A stretch of 64,000 nucleotides of DNA from Eutreptiella sp. 'Long Island Sound 2002' (Eukaryota; Euglenozoa; Euglenophyceae; Eutreptiales; Eutreptiaceae), in the NCBI GenBank assembly GCA_964036045.1, contig OZ038390.1, forward strand, positions 34,984,379 through 35,048,378, in the 5' to 3' direction. A program made the position numbers and the translations under genes. Shown piece by piece: positions 1 to 10,933 of the stretch. Each line of letters opens with the position of its first letter. Positions within the stretch are counted from its first letter, which is position 1. Under the pieces are notes generated by a model, which saw nothing but the letters and a program-made list of their open reading frames with translations, had not been told where the DNA came from and made no database searches.

Positions 1-216
1 GTGCCCTGTGTAACAGCAGGACCACCACCTGTAGTGCCCTCTGTAACAGCAGGGCCACCACCTGTAGTGCCCTCTGTAACAGCAGGGCCACCACCTGTAG
101 TGCCCTCTGTAACAGCAGGGCCACCGCCTGTAGTGCCCTCTGTAACAGCAGGACCACCACCTGTTATGCCCACTCCAACATCTGAGCCATCTCCCGTGCC
201 CCCCTTTCCCCTGTGA
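1..216 (+). repeat. 33-bp tandem repeat encoding a Pro-rich tract, open from the left edge
   Basis: Five near-identical 33-bp units run from 1 to about 165, starting at 1, 34, 67, 100 and 133. The frame beginning at base 1 is open across them and stops at 214-216. Each unit gives 11 residues of the type AGPPPVVPSVT, followed by a Ser/Pro-rich tail. Because 33 is a multiple of three, unit number can change without breaking the frame, which fits the C-terminal end of a Pro-rich wall or linker protein whose gene lies to the left. It could equally be a non-coding minisatellite that happens to be open. No upstream sequence is visible to decide. Confidence 0.5.
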
Positions 217-3200
217 TCAACCCAACCTGCTCTATTTTTTAACCGTTTCTGTTCTGCCACGTGTTTCAGTGTTCCAGTTTTTTTGACCAATGCCGAATAC
301 TTTGTTTGCTGGAGGCCATCTGCACAAGTTGCAGTGTTTTCATAGACTGGATCAACAGTGCAATGGGGCGTTGGCACATGTTCCAGTTTGGGGGGCAGTG
401 GCCCATGGATGCGTGAGTGATTGTGTGGTTTCCTCGGTGCGTTTGCTTCAGGGCGGGTCAGGGGCTGCTCTGAAATGCGTGCCACATCTGGAGTGAGCAA
501 ATAGCAATTTGTCTCTGATTTGTGACCCTTGGATTGACTGAGTCATCGGATGTATCCTCACTGCCGGCTCAGCGCTACTACTTGCCCAAGGATTTCGATC
601 CAGGGATCTCATTGTTGTGGCTTGTTCCAATCTTCCGACCTGGCATTCGATCTTGGGACCCTATCCAAAGGGATTGGGTGCCGTGACAACTCGACAGCAG
701 TCGGAGGCACAGGAATGCAGCACCACCTGCAAAACAGGGTGTCTGTGTTTTCGAAAAGTGTCCAGGAAAAAGGCTCAGAGGCGCTCGTATGATTGTTGCT
801 GAGACTGACAGTCAAGGTGGATTCAGCCTCCAGAGGGTGGGGGGATGAACTGTGTGGGTGGCTCAACAGGTTGTGTCAGTGCAACACTTGCTCTGAAAAG
901 GGCGGTGTAGCATTGTGTGAGCAGTATTGTGCTGTGCATTGTACAGTGTGCTAATGTCGCACTGTATGCCCCGAAAGCGCAGTCATTCATTGAAGCACGC
1001 ACTGATGTGGGATGTGGGGGGGGGGGGGGAGTGCTGCACGGTGTTTTGTTTTCTGGCACGCTGATGGCCTAGCTCCACCCCTCGCCCCCCTCGCTGTCTG
1101 CCATGCCAGGACCGGCAAGGGTTGCGGGCGGGCATCAGATCCTGGAATGATCTTTTATGTCATCTGGCGACTGTGGCACACGAGTTTGTGCACAAGCTTC
1201 GAGGATCCTGCTGCTTTTAGTTGATGTTGCTTTTGGTTGGCAGATGGACAGAGCATGCCCCGTGATCCCTGGTGGGTCACCCGGCCCCTCCCTTTGCCAA
1301 GCACAGATTTGGCTGGTGCGTGCAGAAGAGGGCCCAGTAATTTCGATCCCAACAAACAGGGGTATTGGTGTGCCAGTGGCCGTGGTGCGAGTGGTTGCCT
1401 TAATTTGGACTGTGGCAGGTGTGGGGCATGGGGCACCTGCTCACCAGACCCCCCCACGTTCTCCTCTCCGCAAATGTGTGCAGTTGAGAAAAGCGAAATT
1501 TCATGATTGGGAAATCATTTGCGCCATTGCTCAGGCACCCCGCCCCAGCTCGAACGAACCATGGGGGACGGGGAGGGGGAGGGGCTGGTTGAGGATGGAA
1601 TCGCAGGTGGTTGTTAACAGATATTCAGCAGATTTTCAGCGAAAACTTTCAGTTTTTACACTTCAGTCCTGTTCATACTGTTTCAGCATAAGCCCGGACC
1701 GATTTTCTGTTTTGGCTTCTTCCCTTTCATTCAGGCAGCAGGGTACAAGACGGATGTTACACAGTAATGGTTGCACGCATATGTGTGCATGTGCATATGT
1801 GTGTATGCGTACACATTACTGATCAGTAGTGCCATGTCTCTCTGTCAATTTTTCGGTCCTGCTCTGGATCAGAGAAGGGATGTGCATCCTCACAGCCGGA
1901 GTGCAGTGCCACAGCCTCTAACCTTTTCTGCACTTTTTCTTGCACTGTGGGTGGGTTATAATGATGATACTGCTGTACATTCTTATGTTTCACGGCGCAT
2001 TTCATTCTGGGGATCTATCACTATTCAGAGGGCACGTCCCTATTAACGTCCAAGACCCTGTCATATCTGGGGGTTAGTTGCAGGGATGAGGAGGGGCATG
2101 AACCCTGCCCCGCCCCTATCTATTGCTATACAGAGGGCCATATGGTGCAATGCAGGAAAGCAGGACACAATGTCAGCATGGTATAGGGACACACACCCTG
2201 CTGAGCTGTGATTTGTGTAATCTGTTTGTCGAATTCTGGTGTCCAATTTTCCAAGCTTGATATAATATACAGCCCTTTGAAGGTAGAATGACCGATGGTC
2301 CTCCCAAAGAACCTCATCATTTTACTGAATTTGGCTAAGAACCCACCATAGACCAGCACACAAGTGATTTTCCCTGAAGACATCCATCCCTTCTTTCGTA
2401 GCCTCGCGAATGCTGTTTGAAGGCAGATGTATTTGTTTAGTTGGGGTCCACATTTTCTGCTCTAATTTGATGATGTCACAGCAAGTCAGGCTGTCAAAGG
2501 GTTCAGAAGAGGTGTTCGAAGGAAGTATTGTATTGGTGGTTGATCACATGCACAAATTTTGCACTGCATTTATTTGTGTGCAGTGCCCTATGCACAAACC
2601 ATGTTATGCTCCAGTTGCAACTACCATGTTCGTCGGGCGGTGCATTATCTTTTCATAAATATTTGTTCACAGTCAAAAGCAGCAATGGTTGCAGTGATAT
2701 TGCATGGGATGGGGTATTGTTGGTGTTTGTATCATCCAGACAAATTCGGAATGGAATGAGTAATTTTTCCGTTGGCAGTTATTTGGATATTTCTAAGCAC
2801 ATCATTGGGCCATGCTGATGGCAGGATTGGAGTGTTCAAGGCAGGAGATGGTGATCAGCAGATGGGTGTTCCTCTACCCCATTTCTGGCTTCTGGCAGCA
2901 TGGACTATGGACCATTGGATTGGATTTGGTCTTGGTTTAGTTTGACAAATATCATTGCGGTACACTGGTTCATGCCAGGGCTCAGGAAGACTGAGTGGAG
3001 CCATTTCATCGCTTCTGTTATGCAACAGATTATAATGGACAATTTGCACAAGGAGTCTTGGGCTGTGCCCAAGCCTGCTCAAGAAGTGCATTAGTTTTCA
3101 ATGTAGTGGTTGTGGTGGTGGTGGTATCTAGCAGTGGTAGTTGCAATAGTGATAGTAGCACAAGGAGTTAGTGGTTAATAGTGCTAGGGGCTCTGTACAG

Positions 3201-5852
3201 CGGTCCCCAATTGCTTGTTGTCCCCACTGTGGACAACGGCAAGTGTGGTGGTCTGTTTTTTGTTTCACTCAAGGCTCACCACTAACCACTAACCACTGCT
3301 TCTGTGTGAATCTTCTATGTTCTGGATACCATTTGTCATAGAGGGAAAGAAGAAGTGGTGTTGTCATGAAATGGTGTTGGTATATTTAATTTGTTAGCAT
3401 AATTAAAATCGTAGCATAATGTCTGTGGACTGGGCACCCAAGCAGCAAAGAGTGAAATGGCCAGGTGAGCATTTCTAGCTTTGGGTCTCCTTAGTGGGGT
3501 CTGAATTCGGAGAGAGATCAAAGTGGCTGACCATGATACCATTGTTGTTGCAAGAGCCCTAATTGCAAGAATATTTGTTTGTATCACCCTCCAATGTCGG
3601 CTATAATTGGTCAAAATTTGGAAAATTCAATGGCACATGACCTCTCCATGATCGATCAAAATGGTGACACGGCCTTTGCTGCTTTTGAATCGGTGAATTG
3701 CGGACAAATCAAAACGGTTGTATAATCCGTGGCAGCGCTATGGGTCGAGGTTTGCTAGGCGTTGGAACTTCAGTTGTGTTGAAGTTTGAGAGGTTTTTTG
3801 GTTGATTTAAGGAAGCGGAAGTTTTTGTCTTTTCCCAGGTGTACAGTTTTAGTTTTACCAAGGTAGATTTTTGTCGTTTATTGATTTTTTTTGTTTGTGT
3901 TTGGTAGGGTGTTTTTTGTGCCAATGCAATTGTCAAAGGTAGCCACTGGAAAAGGTTTGAGAACAAGGTAAATAAAAGTTGAATGTCATGTAAACACCAT
4001 ATTGTTGTCATTGCATCGTCACAAGTTTTTGAAATTCATTGTTGCATTTTTGGGCCTGTAATTGTAGCACATCTCCAAGCTGTCGTGAACGGATTCTATT
4101 GCATTGCTCAATTCATTGACTTTTTGTGTGATTTGACTACAAAGTTTGACTCCATTGCTGTTTGTGTTGAATCTTTTGACGGTGTTTTGGCAAGTTTGGC
4201 AAGTTTGCCAACGTTTTGTTTGCTAAAACTTCAAGTTGAAGAAAAATTTTTTTTGTACCAACATGGACCTAATGATATGTAGTTTTGAAAAGACATGCTG
4301 CCACACGTTGGTTGCGTGGTGAACTATGAAGAATGACTCAAAGCAGCTAGAGTGCAATTCTAGTTAGAGTCAACTGAAATTGTTGTTAGAGAGAGAACAA
4401 CAACACAATTTCTCTTTCCACCTCCCACCACCCCTTTTCCCCTCACCCCCACCCAATTTTTTGTCCATTCCACCACCCTTTCACCCAAACCTTTTCTCCT
4501 ACTCTTCTCAACTGCATCGTCTCGGCCATGTTTGCGATATCCACTGCGTACTTTGCAGGTATTCTACTTCTTTGATCGGAGTTAACAACATGGACAAATT
4601 CACTAGCGAAAAAATGGCTCCGGATCATCTTTATGGCATGGCTCTTGGGACAACCTTTTGTTCCGCCGCATTCGGCACCATTGTCACACTTCCCATTCTT
4701 TGCACATTCCGCCGGTGTTATGTTTTTGATGGGCAAGAAGCCACACATGCTATGCAAAGTAGGTTGCTAAGTGGATTAGAAGAACCGTAAGAGATCAATA
4801 CAAGCTATTCCCTAGCCAATGGCCAAGAAGTGCAACACGGAACTTGTTGCCACTGAATTTGACGGCGTGAGACACCAAGCTCAACAAAGTAAGGGTGCGC
4901 TGTGCCGACCTGTGATGATGATAAAGTGAGTGTGACAAGCTTGCATAGAGCAATCATTGCACCTTGCACTACTAACTACTCTTAAGAAGCACCGCTACAA
5001 AGGTATGCACACTACGTATGTAGTCGAACAATACGTATGGCCAAGAGAGCGGGAGACTCCATCAATGCAAGAAGGTGACCACCGCTCCGGTGCCATACAT
5101 TAAGTGATAGCATTGGGAGTACTACAACATGCATGCTACACTACAAAGCTATTCCTGCTGCTTGCCTCCATATGCTAATACCTTTGTTCCCCGTTGTTAA
5201 GAGATCGGGTTCATAAAGCGACATGACATTGGTGCCACCACCTGCACGGGGGTTGATCTCTCATGTAATGTGGCATGGATGTCACGTGGCAACGCACGGC
5301 AGAAGGGGCTGGTTGGTGATGCAAGGCAGCTTAGTGGTGTATTGGAGACGCTTTCCGGTAGCTTGGAGACTCGGTATTTGGACACCCACGCACGATTGTG
5401 CAAGATACTGCTTTGTGGAACTTAAGGAGACACCAGATGGATGGACCAAGGCCGAGGTGGACTAATCGGGAATGATGGAATGGGAACACACCATATTACT
5501 CAATCAATGCAAACAATTGCTAGCGCTCTGGGTACTACCATACATTGAATTGTGCTGGTGTCACACCATACATTCAATATCGTTGCAATGGACTGGCCCT
5601 GCTGGAAACCTGTTTCTGCTGATTGTTTCATTTGCTCATACTTTTGTTGCTCATGTGTGAGAATTGTGAAATAATGGACAAAAGGTCATTACCAGCAACA
5701 GTGGGTAGTCTTAATATTACATGGATATCACACAGCAACGCAAATGGTGCAGCAGGTTGGTACACGAGAAAGAATTTTGTATTAGGAGAAAAAATATTTA
5801 GACTCGGTAATATGCCTCTTAGCCAAAAATTTTTAGTGTGTCCTCTTTGCTT
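217..5852. other. No recognisable gene; mixed intergenic sequence
   Basis: I see no reading frame here that resembles a known family. Visible structure is limited to a 14-base G run at 1016-1029, a TG/CA-rich stretch around 1765-1815, a GTGGTG-type stretch at 3105-3135, and an 11-bp inverted repeat (GTTAGTGGTTA at 3167-3177 and its complement at 3283-3293). The longest ATG frame (1157-1822 plus, 221 codons) has no recognisable features and ends in the TG/CA stretch. Confidence 0.4.
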
Positions 5853-6337
5853 TCAACTTTTACGAGATAAAAAACTTTTAACTTTTTTTATTTCAAATTT
5901 GCTGTATGAGAGAGCTGGCAGAAAATGCAATCCCCGCTCGCAGTTGTGCCCTGGAGCCTTGCCATGCACTACAACCACAGTGTTGTAAGGAACGTTTGCC
6001 CACTCACTGGTGTCCATTGAAATGTCCCATGTGACGTACGCCTTGTGCTTTGAAACCTTGTTTGCCTTTGCAACAAATGTGCAAATTGCATCCTTGCCTT
6101 GCATTACATGTTGATAAAACTAAACTGTCTCACCAACATGCGTTTGCCTGGTGGTCCACACACCTTGTTGCATGTAGCATCGTTCTGATCAAAGTGGTAA
6201 CACTCGTTGCCAACAGTGTAAAATCCTGCAATTTTGCCTGTAATGTCACTGACACAACATGCTGCACCCTTGAACATGTTTCTTGAATGGGCTACCAACT
6301 GATTTGGTGAATTTAGTTTTGGACTTCCCATCATCAC
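5853..6337 (-). pseudogene. Possible broken coding remnant, two overlapping minus-strand frames
   Basis: Two minus-strand frames abut at a TAATG overlap near 6102-6106: 6104-6337 (77 codons) then 5853-6104 (83 codons). Read together they look more protein-like than the flanks (mixed hydrophobic and charged residues, scattered Cys and Trp), and a similar frame with an in-frame stop appears to continue upstream to about 6400. I do not recognise the family. A decayed transposon or retrogene piece is the simplest reading, but chance open frames cannot be excluded. Confidence 0.15.
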
Positions 6338-7254
6338 TCAATTGTAGACCATGTAGTTCTGAGACATGGAGTGGCTAACCATGTCATTCCAGGACACGAA
6401 CATCTGTGCAATTAGGAGTCAGGGCTCAATTCTCTTGGCCTGAATTTCTGCTTTTCAATGTTCCTTGTTTCAAATCAGCCCACACAGTTTTGCAGCAAAA
6501 AAGACAAAACCCACTGTCATTCCAGAAAACCATTGGTGATTTTGTTTCCCTGTGGATTTTTGTTTCGACTACACGAAAAACAACCACTTGGTCAGTAGTT
6601 TTCACGCATGCGGCGAGACACGAGTTGGCAGAGAAAAAGGAAAAGCTATATTATAATAACAAAGTCAGAAACGCAACTTACAACAGGGAACCAACCTCTA
6701 CCGAACCTGCAACGCTTTCAATGTTCGTCAATTCAGGTGGAGAGACAGGGGTGCAACTGGCTCAGACGAACCAAATCTGCATATGAAGCCAGCGCCGTCC
6801 CGTCACAGTGCACCACGCAAAGGAATTGGTAGCAAAGCAACCTCTGTATGCTCAACCGGTTAGGTACAGAGTGCACTGCCGCGTGGGCTCGACGAAAGAA
6901 TATGTGTCGATCCGACATAGATATATGATACCCGTGCTCTGGTTGTCCGGGGTAGGGGGATCTCGTGTGCAGCATGCGTTTGGGCTGGGGCAAGTCTTGG
7001 ATGCCCAGCCCCATGCACCAGCGCATGATATTATGCCGCGCAGGAGATGGGAGTAACCATTCCACATCCCTGCGGGCGGCTTCACCGCCCCTGTGCGCGC
7101 ACGTTCTTTGTCGGAAAGATAGATACAAAACAATCCCTGGCCTCCCTTGGACCATACGGCCCAACGCAGGAAGGCCCTAGATCTCTACCTACTGCGTGCA
7201 CTAAGCACAAACATTTGAAAAGGTAGGGGGGGCCACCCCACCAAAAAAAAGAAC
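6338..7254. other. Sequence downstream of petA, nothing recognised
   Basis: This stretch follows the petA stop codon on the minus strand and so probably holds its 3' untranslated region. A C-rich and T-rich segment lies immediately after the stop (7219-7254). Overlapping 80-140 codon frames occur on both strands at 6733-7180, but none shows a recognisable domain. Confidence 0.3.
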
Positions 7255-9233
7255 TTAGAAGTTCATCTCAGACAGCTGCACCTGCTCGTACTGCTTCTTC
7301 TTGATGACCAAGAAAGTCTGCAGGGACAGCACCACACCGCCGAACAGAAGAAGGGCCTGCACACGGACGGGCTCCTGCAGAACAATCTGGGACTCAGCCT
7401 GGCCGAACCCACCGACGTTGGGGTTGGTGGTGATGGTCTGGGCAACCGCAACTTCGTCCCCCTTGGCAACACTCAACTCACCGCCAGGTGGCAGCTGCTC
7501 AGAGACCTTGGTGCCATCAGCCTGAGTGATCTCAACGGTGTAGAAGCGCTTCTTCTCGTTGTAGGAGATGTCAGAGACCACACCGGCGTGCTCAACGTTG
7601 TAGGCGTTGTTGTTGCTCTTCTCGCCAGAGGGATACACCTGTTGGCGCACAAGGGTGGAAGTGGAAATCGGAAGGATGCCTGGAGACGGCATCACGTTTC
7701 TCCAGAGGGTACGTGCATTTTCACCCCTGATTCCCCAAACGGCATGACGTTTCTAAGGAGGGTGCGTGCAAATTCAACCCTGACTCCAAATCCCGGAATT
7801 TCCCTTCTGCCCCGCCTTTTCCGGAGACGAGGGTAGTGGGCCGCAAACGCCACTCGTCCACGCAACGCCCTGAAGCGGGGGTGCACAACAGTGGCATGCC
7901 ACTCTTTTCACACCTGGCCACGGCCACGGTTGCCACCAACGTAAACGGGCAGGGTTCCGTAGTGGACGTTCTTGTTGGTGGCAGGGTCAGGGGACAACAA
8001 GGGCAGAGTCATCTCAGAGTACATCTTGCCAGGAACAGGGCCAACAACCAAGATGTTGGGCTTCTCCTCGGAGTACTGGATGAACTGCAGACCGTTCATC
8101 TCCTCCTGCATCTTCTCAGGGATACGGTCAGCAGGAGCAATGGTGAAACCCTCAGGGAGCACGACGACGGCACCGACGTTCAAGTCGGCGGGCTTACCCT
8201 TAGCGCTGACCTGCTGCAAGGACTGGTCATATGGCACCTTGATGGTGGCCTTGAAGACGCCAGGGGCGATGGGCTCGGTGTCAACGTCCACAAGAGTCTG
8301 GGCGATTGGGATACCATCCTTCTGCATGAACTTCACTGGGGTGCCGTTCTTGTAGGCGATGGTACCGTTCAAGTCGTTGAAGGTCTCAGCGGCACGTGGG
8401 GCGGTGACCAGAGAGTTGGACACCTGTGTTGAAATGGTGGGTCGAGGCTGGTGGGGCGGGCTGGCGGCGTAATGTAGCACGAAAAGCTGTGACCCCTACC
8501 AGCAACCGGGGCACACTGGGACTGGACTACATACCGGGGCGAGGAAAGAGTTGGCGTCAACAGTCTTGGAGACGTCAGCACCAACAGTGGGGACCTTGGT
8601 GACGGCCTCGAAAACCTGGTCAGGCAGAACAGCCTGTGGCAGCTCGATCTCGGTCTGCTTCTGGGCCAAGTGGCAGTTGGCGCACACAAGACGGCCAGTT
8701 GCCTCACGGGGGTTGGCATACCCCTGCTGGGCAAAGATAGGGTAGGCAGCGGCAGGGCCGGCCAGAGCAGCGGCGGCAGCGCCAGCAACAGCGGTCTGCT
8801 TGCCAACAGTGACGAGGTCATCAATGTTGACCAAAAGGCCCTGGGACTCAGCCTTCTTGTTCCCCTTCTTGGTCAGGGCGTTGAAACCAAGGGCGGCCAG
8901 CGGGACAGCCAACAAGCCAGCCAGAACGGTAGTCCAAGAGTGGGTCTGGGCAGGGGTCTCGTAGACGTACTCCACGGGCTGAGCGACCTCCTCAACCTCA
9001 GCCTCAACGCCATAGGGAGCGGCGTTCAAGGCAACTGGGGTACGAGCCACAGGCATGGTGGCCGGGACCACAGTCTGGCCAGCGACACGAGTGGCCACTG
9101 GGGCGGCGGTGTACAGACTGGTGGCAGAGGAGCTGGCCAAAAACCCAACAACTCCGGCAATGCACATCGTGCCAACAACGGCGCCCACCATCATAGGCGT
9201 AGAGCGGCGCTCAACCTCGTAGGAGTAAGACAT
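7255..9233 (-). CDS. petA: Nuclear-encoded cytochrome f precursor with an 82-residue insertion
   Basis: Cytochrome f is the c-type cytochrome of the thylakoid b6f complex and passes electrons to plastocyanin or cytochrome c6. Minus-strand exons are 8535-9233, 7914-8423 and 7255-7638; both introns (111 and 275 nt) are GT-AG and phase 0. The product is 530 aa. ATG at 9233 is chosen because TM1 follows directly. Hydrophobic segments at about residues 14-35, 101-118 and 146-162 precede the mature start YPIF at Y164, whose Tyr normally ligates haem iron. The haem motif CANCH is at 184-188. The single C-terminal membrane span and the ending QLSEMNF are typical. The mature part is 367 aa; an 82-residue segment (214-295) splits the usual strand, and removing it gives 285 aa, the family standard. 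The three-part presequence implies import into a complex plastid. Confidence 0.95.
7639..7913 (-). other. petA intron 2 with an internal 53-bp duplication
   Basis: The intron begins GTGTGA after a CAG and ends ACAG before the GTG of exon 3. Within it, two similar segments starting near 7688 and 7741 share GGCAT.ACGTTTCT and the following 40 bases with several substitutions, so this is an old tandem duplication with a 53-bp period. Confidence 0.7.
8424..8534 (-). other. petA intron 1, 111 nt
   Basis: The donor is CCG/GTATGT and the acceptor is CACAG/GTG, phase 0. It lies inside the DNA that encodes the 82-residue insertion, so 60 nt of inserted coding sequence precede it and 186 nt follow it. 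Confidence 0.85.
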
Positions 9234-10933
9234 GGTGACCACTAGAAAAGAGTGTTGTGGATAAAAGACCCTTCTCAAGACTCGGAGAACCTCTGAGTCT
9301 AAGGCGCGGAAAGGTGGAAAGGCAGAAAGGTGGGAAGGCGGAAAGCTGCCAGTGTTTTGGTTCCTTCTTCTCCCGGAAACGAACAACACTCAATGGGAAA
9401 CGGGGGGAAAGGTATAACAAGTCTCTCGGATGGTGACAAGGTTGCTGGCCGACGGGGATGCCCTTTTGCTCACTTCCCCACCGATGCAATGAGGAATGAG
9501 GTGCATTGGCATGGATTGAAATGAAAATCTTGTACACATGCAGGTAAAATTTAAAAAATCTAATCCCACACTTCTACTTCGACGAAGGCGCGGACGTCAA
9601 CTTGCGCATCTTTCTTTGTGCGATTGCTTGCGCCGGATGGTGATTGTCGCGACTGCCTATTCCGATTTTGCGGATGCAAATTGACGCTGACCAGCACGCT
9701 CCAAATTTTATTAGATGCCCGCGCTGAAGCATACAGCTCGTAGAAGCTACAAAATCATATCCACAGCGCCATTTTAGTAGATATCCACAGCGCATGTGCC
9801 ATAACCCACACCCATAAACCCTTGACCTATATCCCATATTGACGTACCGCATATCCCATGTCCCATATCCCATACCCCATGTCCCATATCCCACATTCCC
9901 TATAAGTGGGATTCAAACCCTACAATCTATTCCAGATATTTTATGTCCCATACCCCGTATGGGATACCCCGTGTGCCATACTCCCACACCCCATCGACGA
10001 CAGTGTCGCTTTCGACATGAATCGCGGGTGTGTGCAGATTAGGGACTGTGATGCGCGGAGAAACATTTGGCGCAAAAATTATAGCATCAAGGAGGGAGGT
10101 GAAGCAAGAAGCGCACTTTTAGTTAGTGGGGGGGCCAACGGGCCAACGGACCCTAAAACACGGAGGACCCCCACCCCCGAAGCGACTGTTCAACCGCATT
10201 ACAACTTACATCTTGCTCAAACACTGCTACAAGAAAGATTGTTTCATATTGCACATTGCAACTGACAAATGGCCAAATCGAAGCTACATATCCCACATCA
10301 AACTTTCGGAATCAAGCTCTCAACCAGCGTTCATGGGTCTGCTTCGCCTGGGCCTGACGAGACACAACATGCGCATGACCCTCGCATCGCACCACGCCCC
10401 AGCATTACGACGAAGACGGCTTGTTTCAAGATCTTAACATCGCAATGACCTCCCCCGCGGGCAAAAAAAAGAGCTAGAAATCCTAAGAACCGCGCTATGC
10501 AACCTAGGATTTTGGAACTAGGGCTCCAAATCCCTTGTGGGTAGCTTCAATCACCACGTCAAGTTGACGTGGACACCTGCGCATTTATCAAAGCAACTAG
10601 TGCACCCAGCAACGCTCTACCACCGTAGCGAGTCAAGGTTGGCGATTGGGTGGGGATTTGTGCAAAAACTCTTGAACATTTCCCCCATACCATATTTGGT
10701 TAGCATGCGCTTGCGTTAATGCGGATGATGACAAAAGCCACAATCGTTTGGAGTGCATGGAGTGCATCCGTCGCGTTGTGGCTTGAGGCTCTAATGAATT
10801 TTTCGTGGTGTTTTAGTCGTCCATGTTGCCATGCCCCGATGTGTAGAGTCATGGGAGATGTTGTCGCAACATCGATGTTTCGTTTTGGTGCAATGTGGAG
10901 CCCTTTCCGTCAACTAAGAAGGGGTCCAAAATC
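9234..10933. promoter_or_regulatory. Shared 1.7-kb region between the divergent petA and glycosyltransferase genes
   Basis: The two genes point away from each other across this region, so both promoters should lie here. Next to petA, 9301-9345 is purine-rich on the plus strand with repeated GGAAAGG-like blocks (pyrimidine-rich on the petA strand), as expected of a leader. I see no convincing TATA box or other core element. The middle holds the TCCCATATCC-type repeat listed separately. Bases 10000-10900 contain no recognised feature. Confidence 0.35.
9800..9990. repeat. Short-period repeat of TCCCATATCC-type units
   Basis: The segment is built from 7-13 base units such as CCCATATC, CCCATGTC and CCCATACC, densest at 9835-9900 and again at 9945-9995. 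It sits in the spacer between two divergent genes. A simple satellite is likely; a role as an upstream element is possible but unsupported. Confidence 0.6.

Noticed and set aside
1157-1822. 221-codon plus-strand ATG frame
   Set aside because: No recognisable domain and it ends in a TG/CA microsatellite; left as intergenic.
7836-9245. Plus-strand open frames at 7836-8432 (198 codons) and 8670-9245 (191 codons)
   Set aside because: They are antisense to petA exons, whose haem motif, presequence and splice sites are clear.
9900-9925. Minus-strand GGGTTTGAATCCC resembling a tRNA B box
   Set aside because: No A box or cloverleaf stems, and it lies in a simple repeat.
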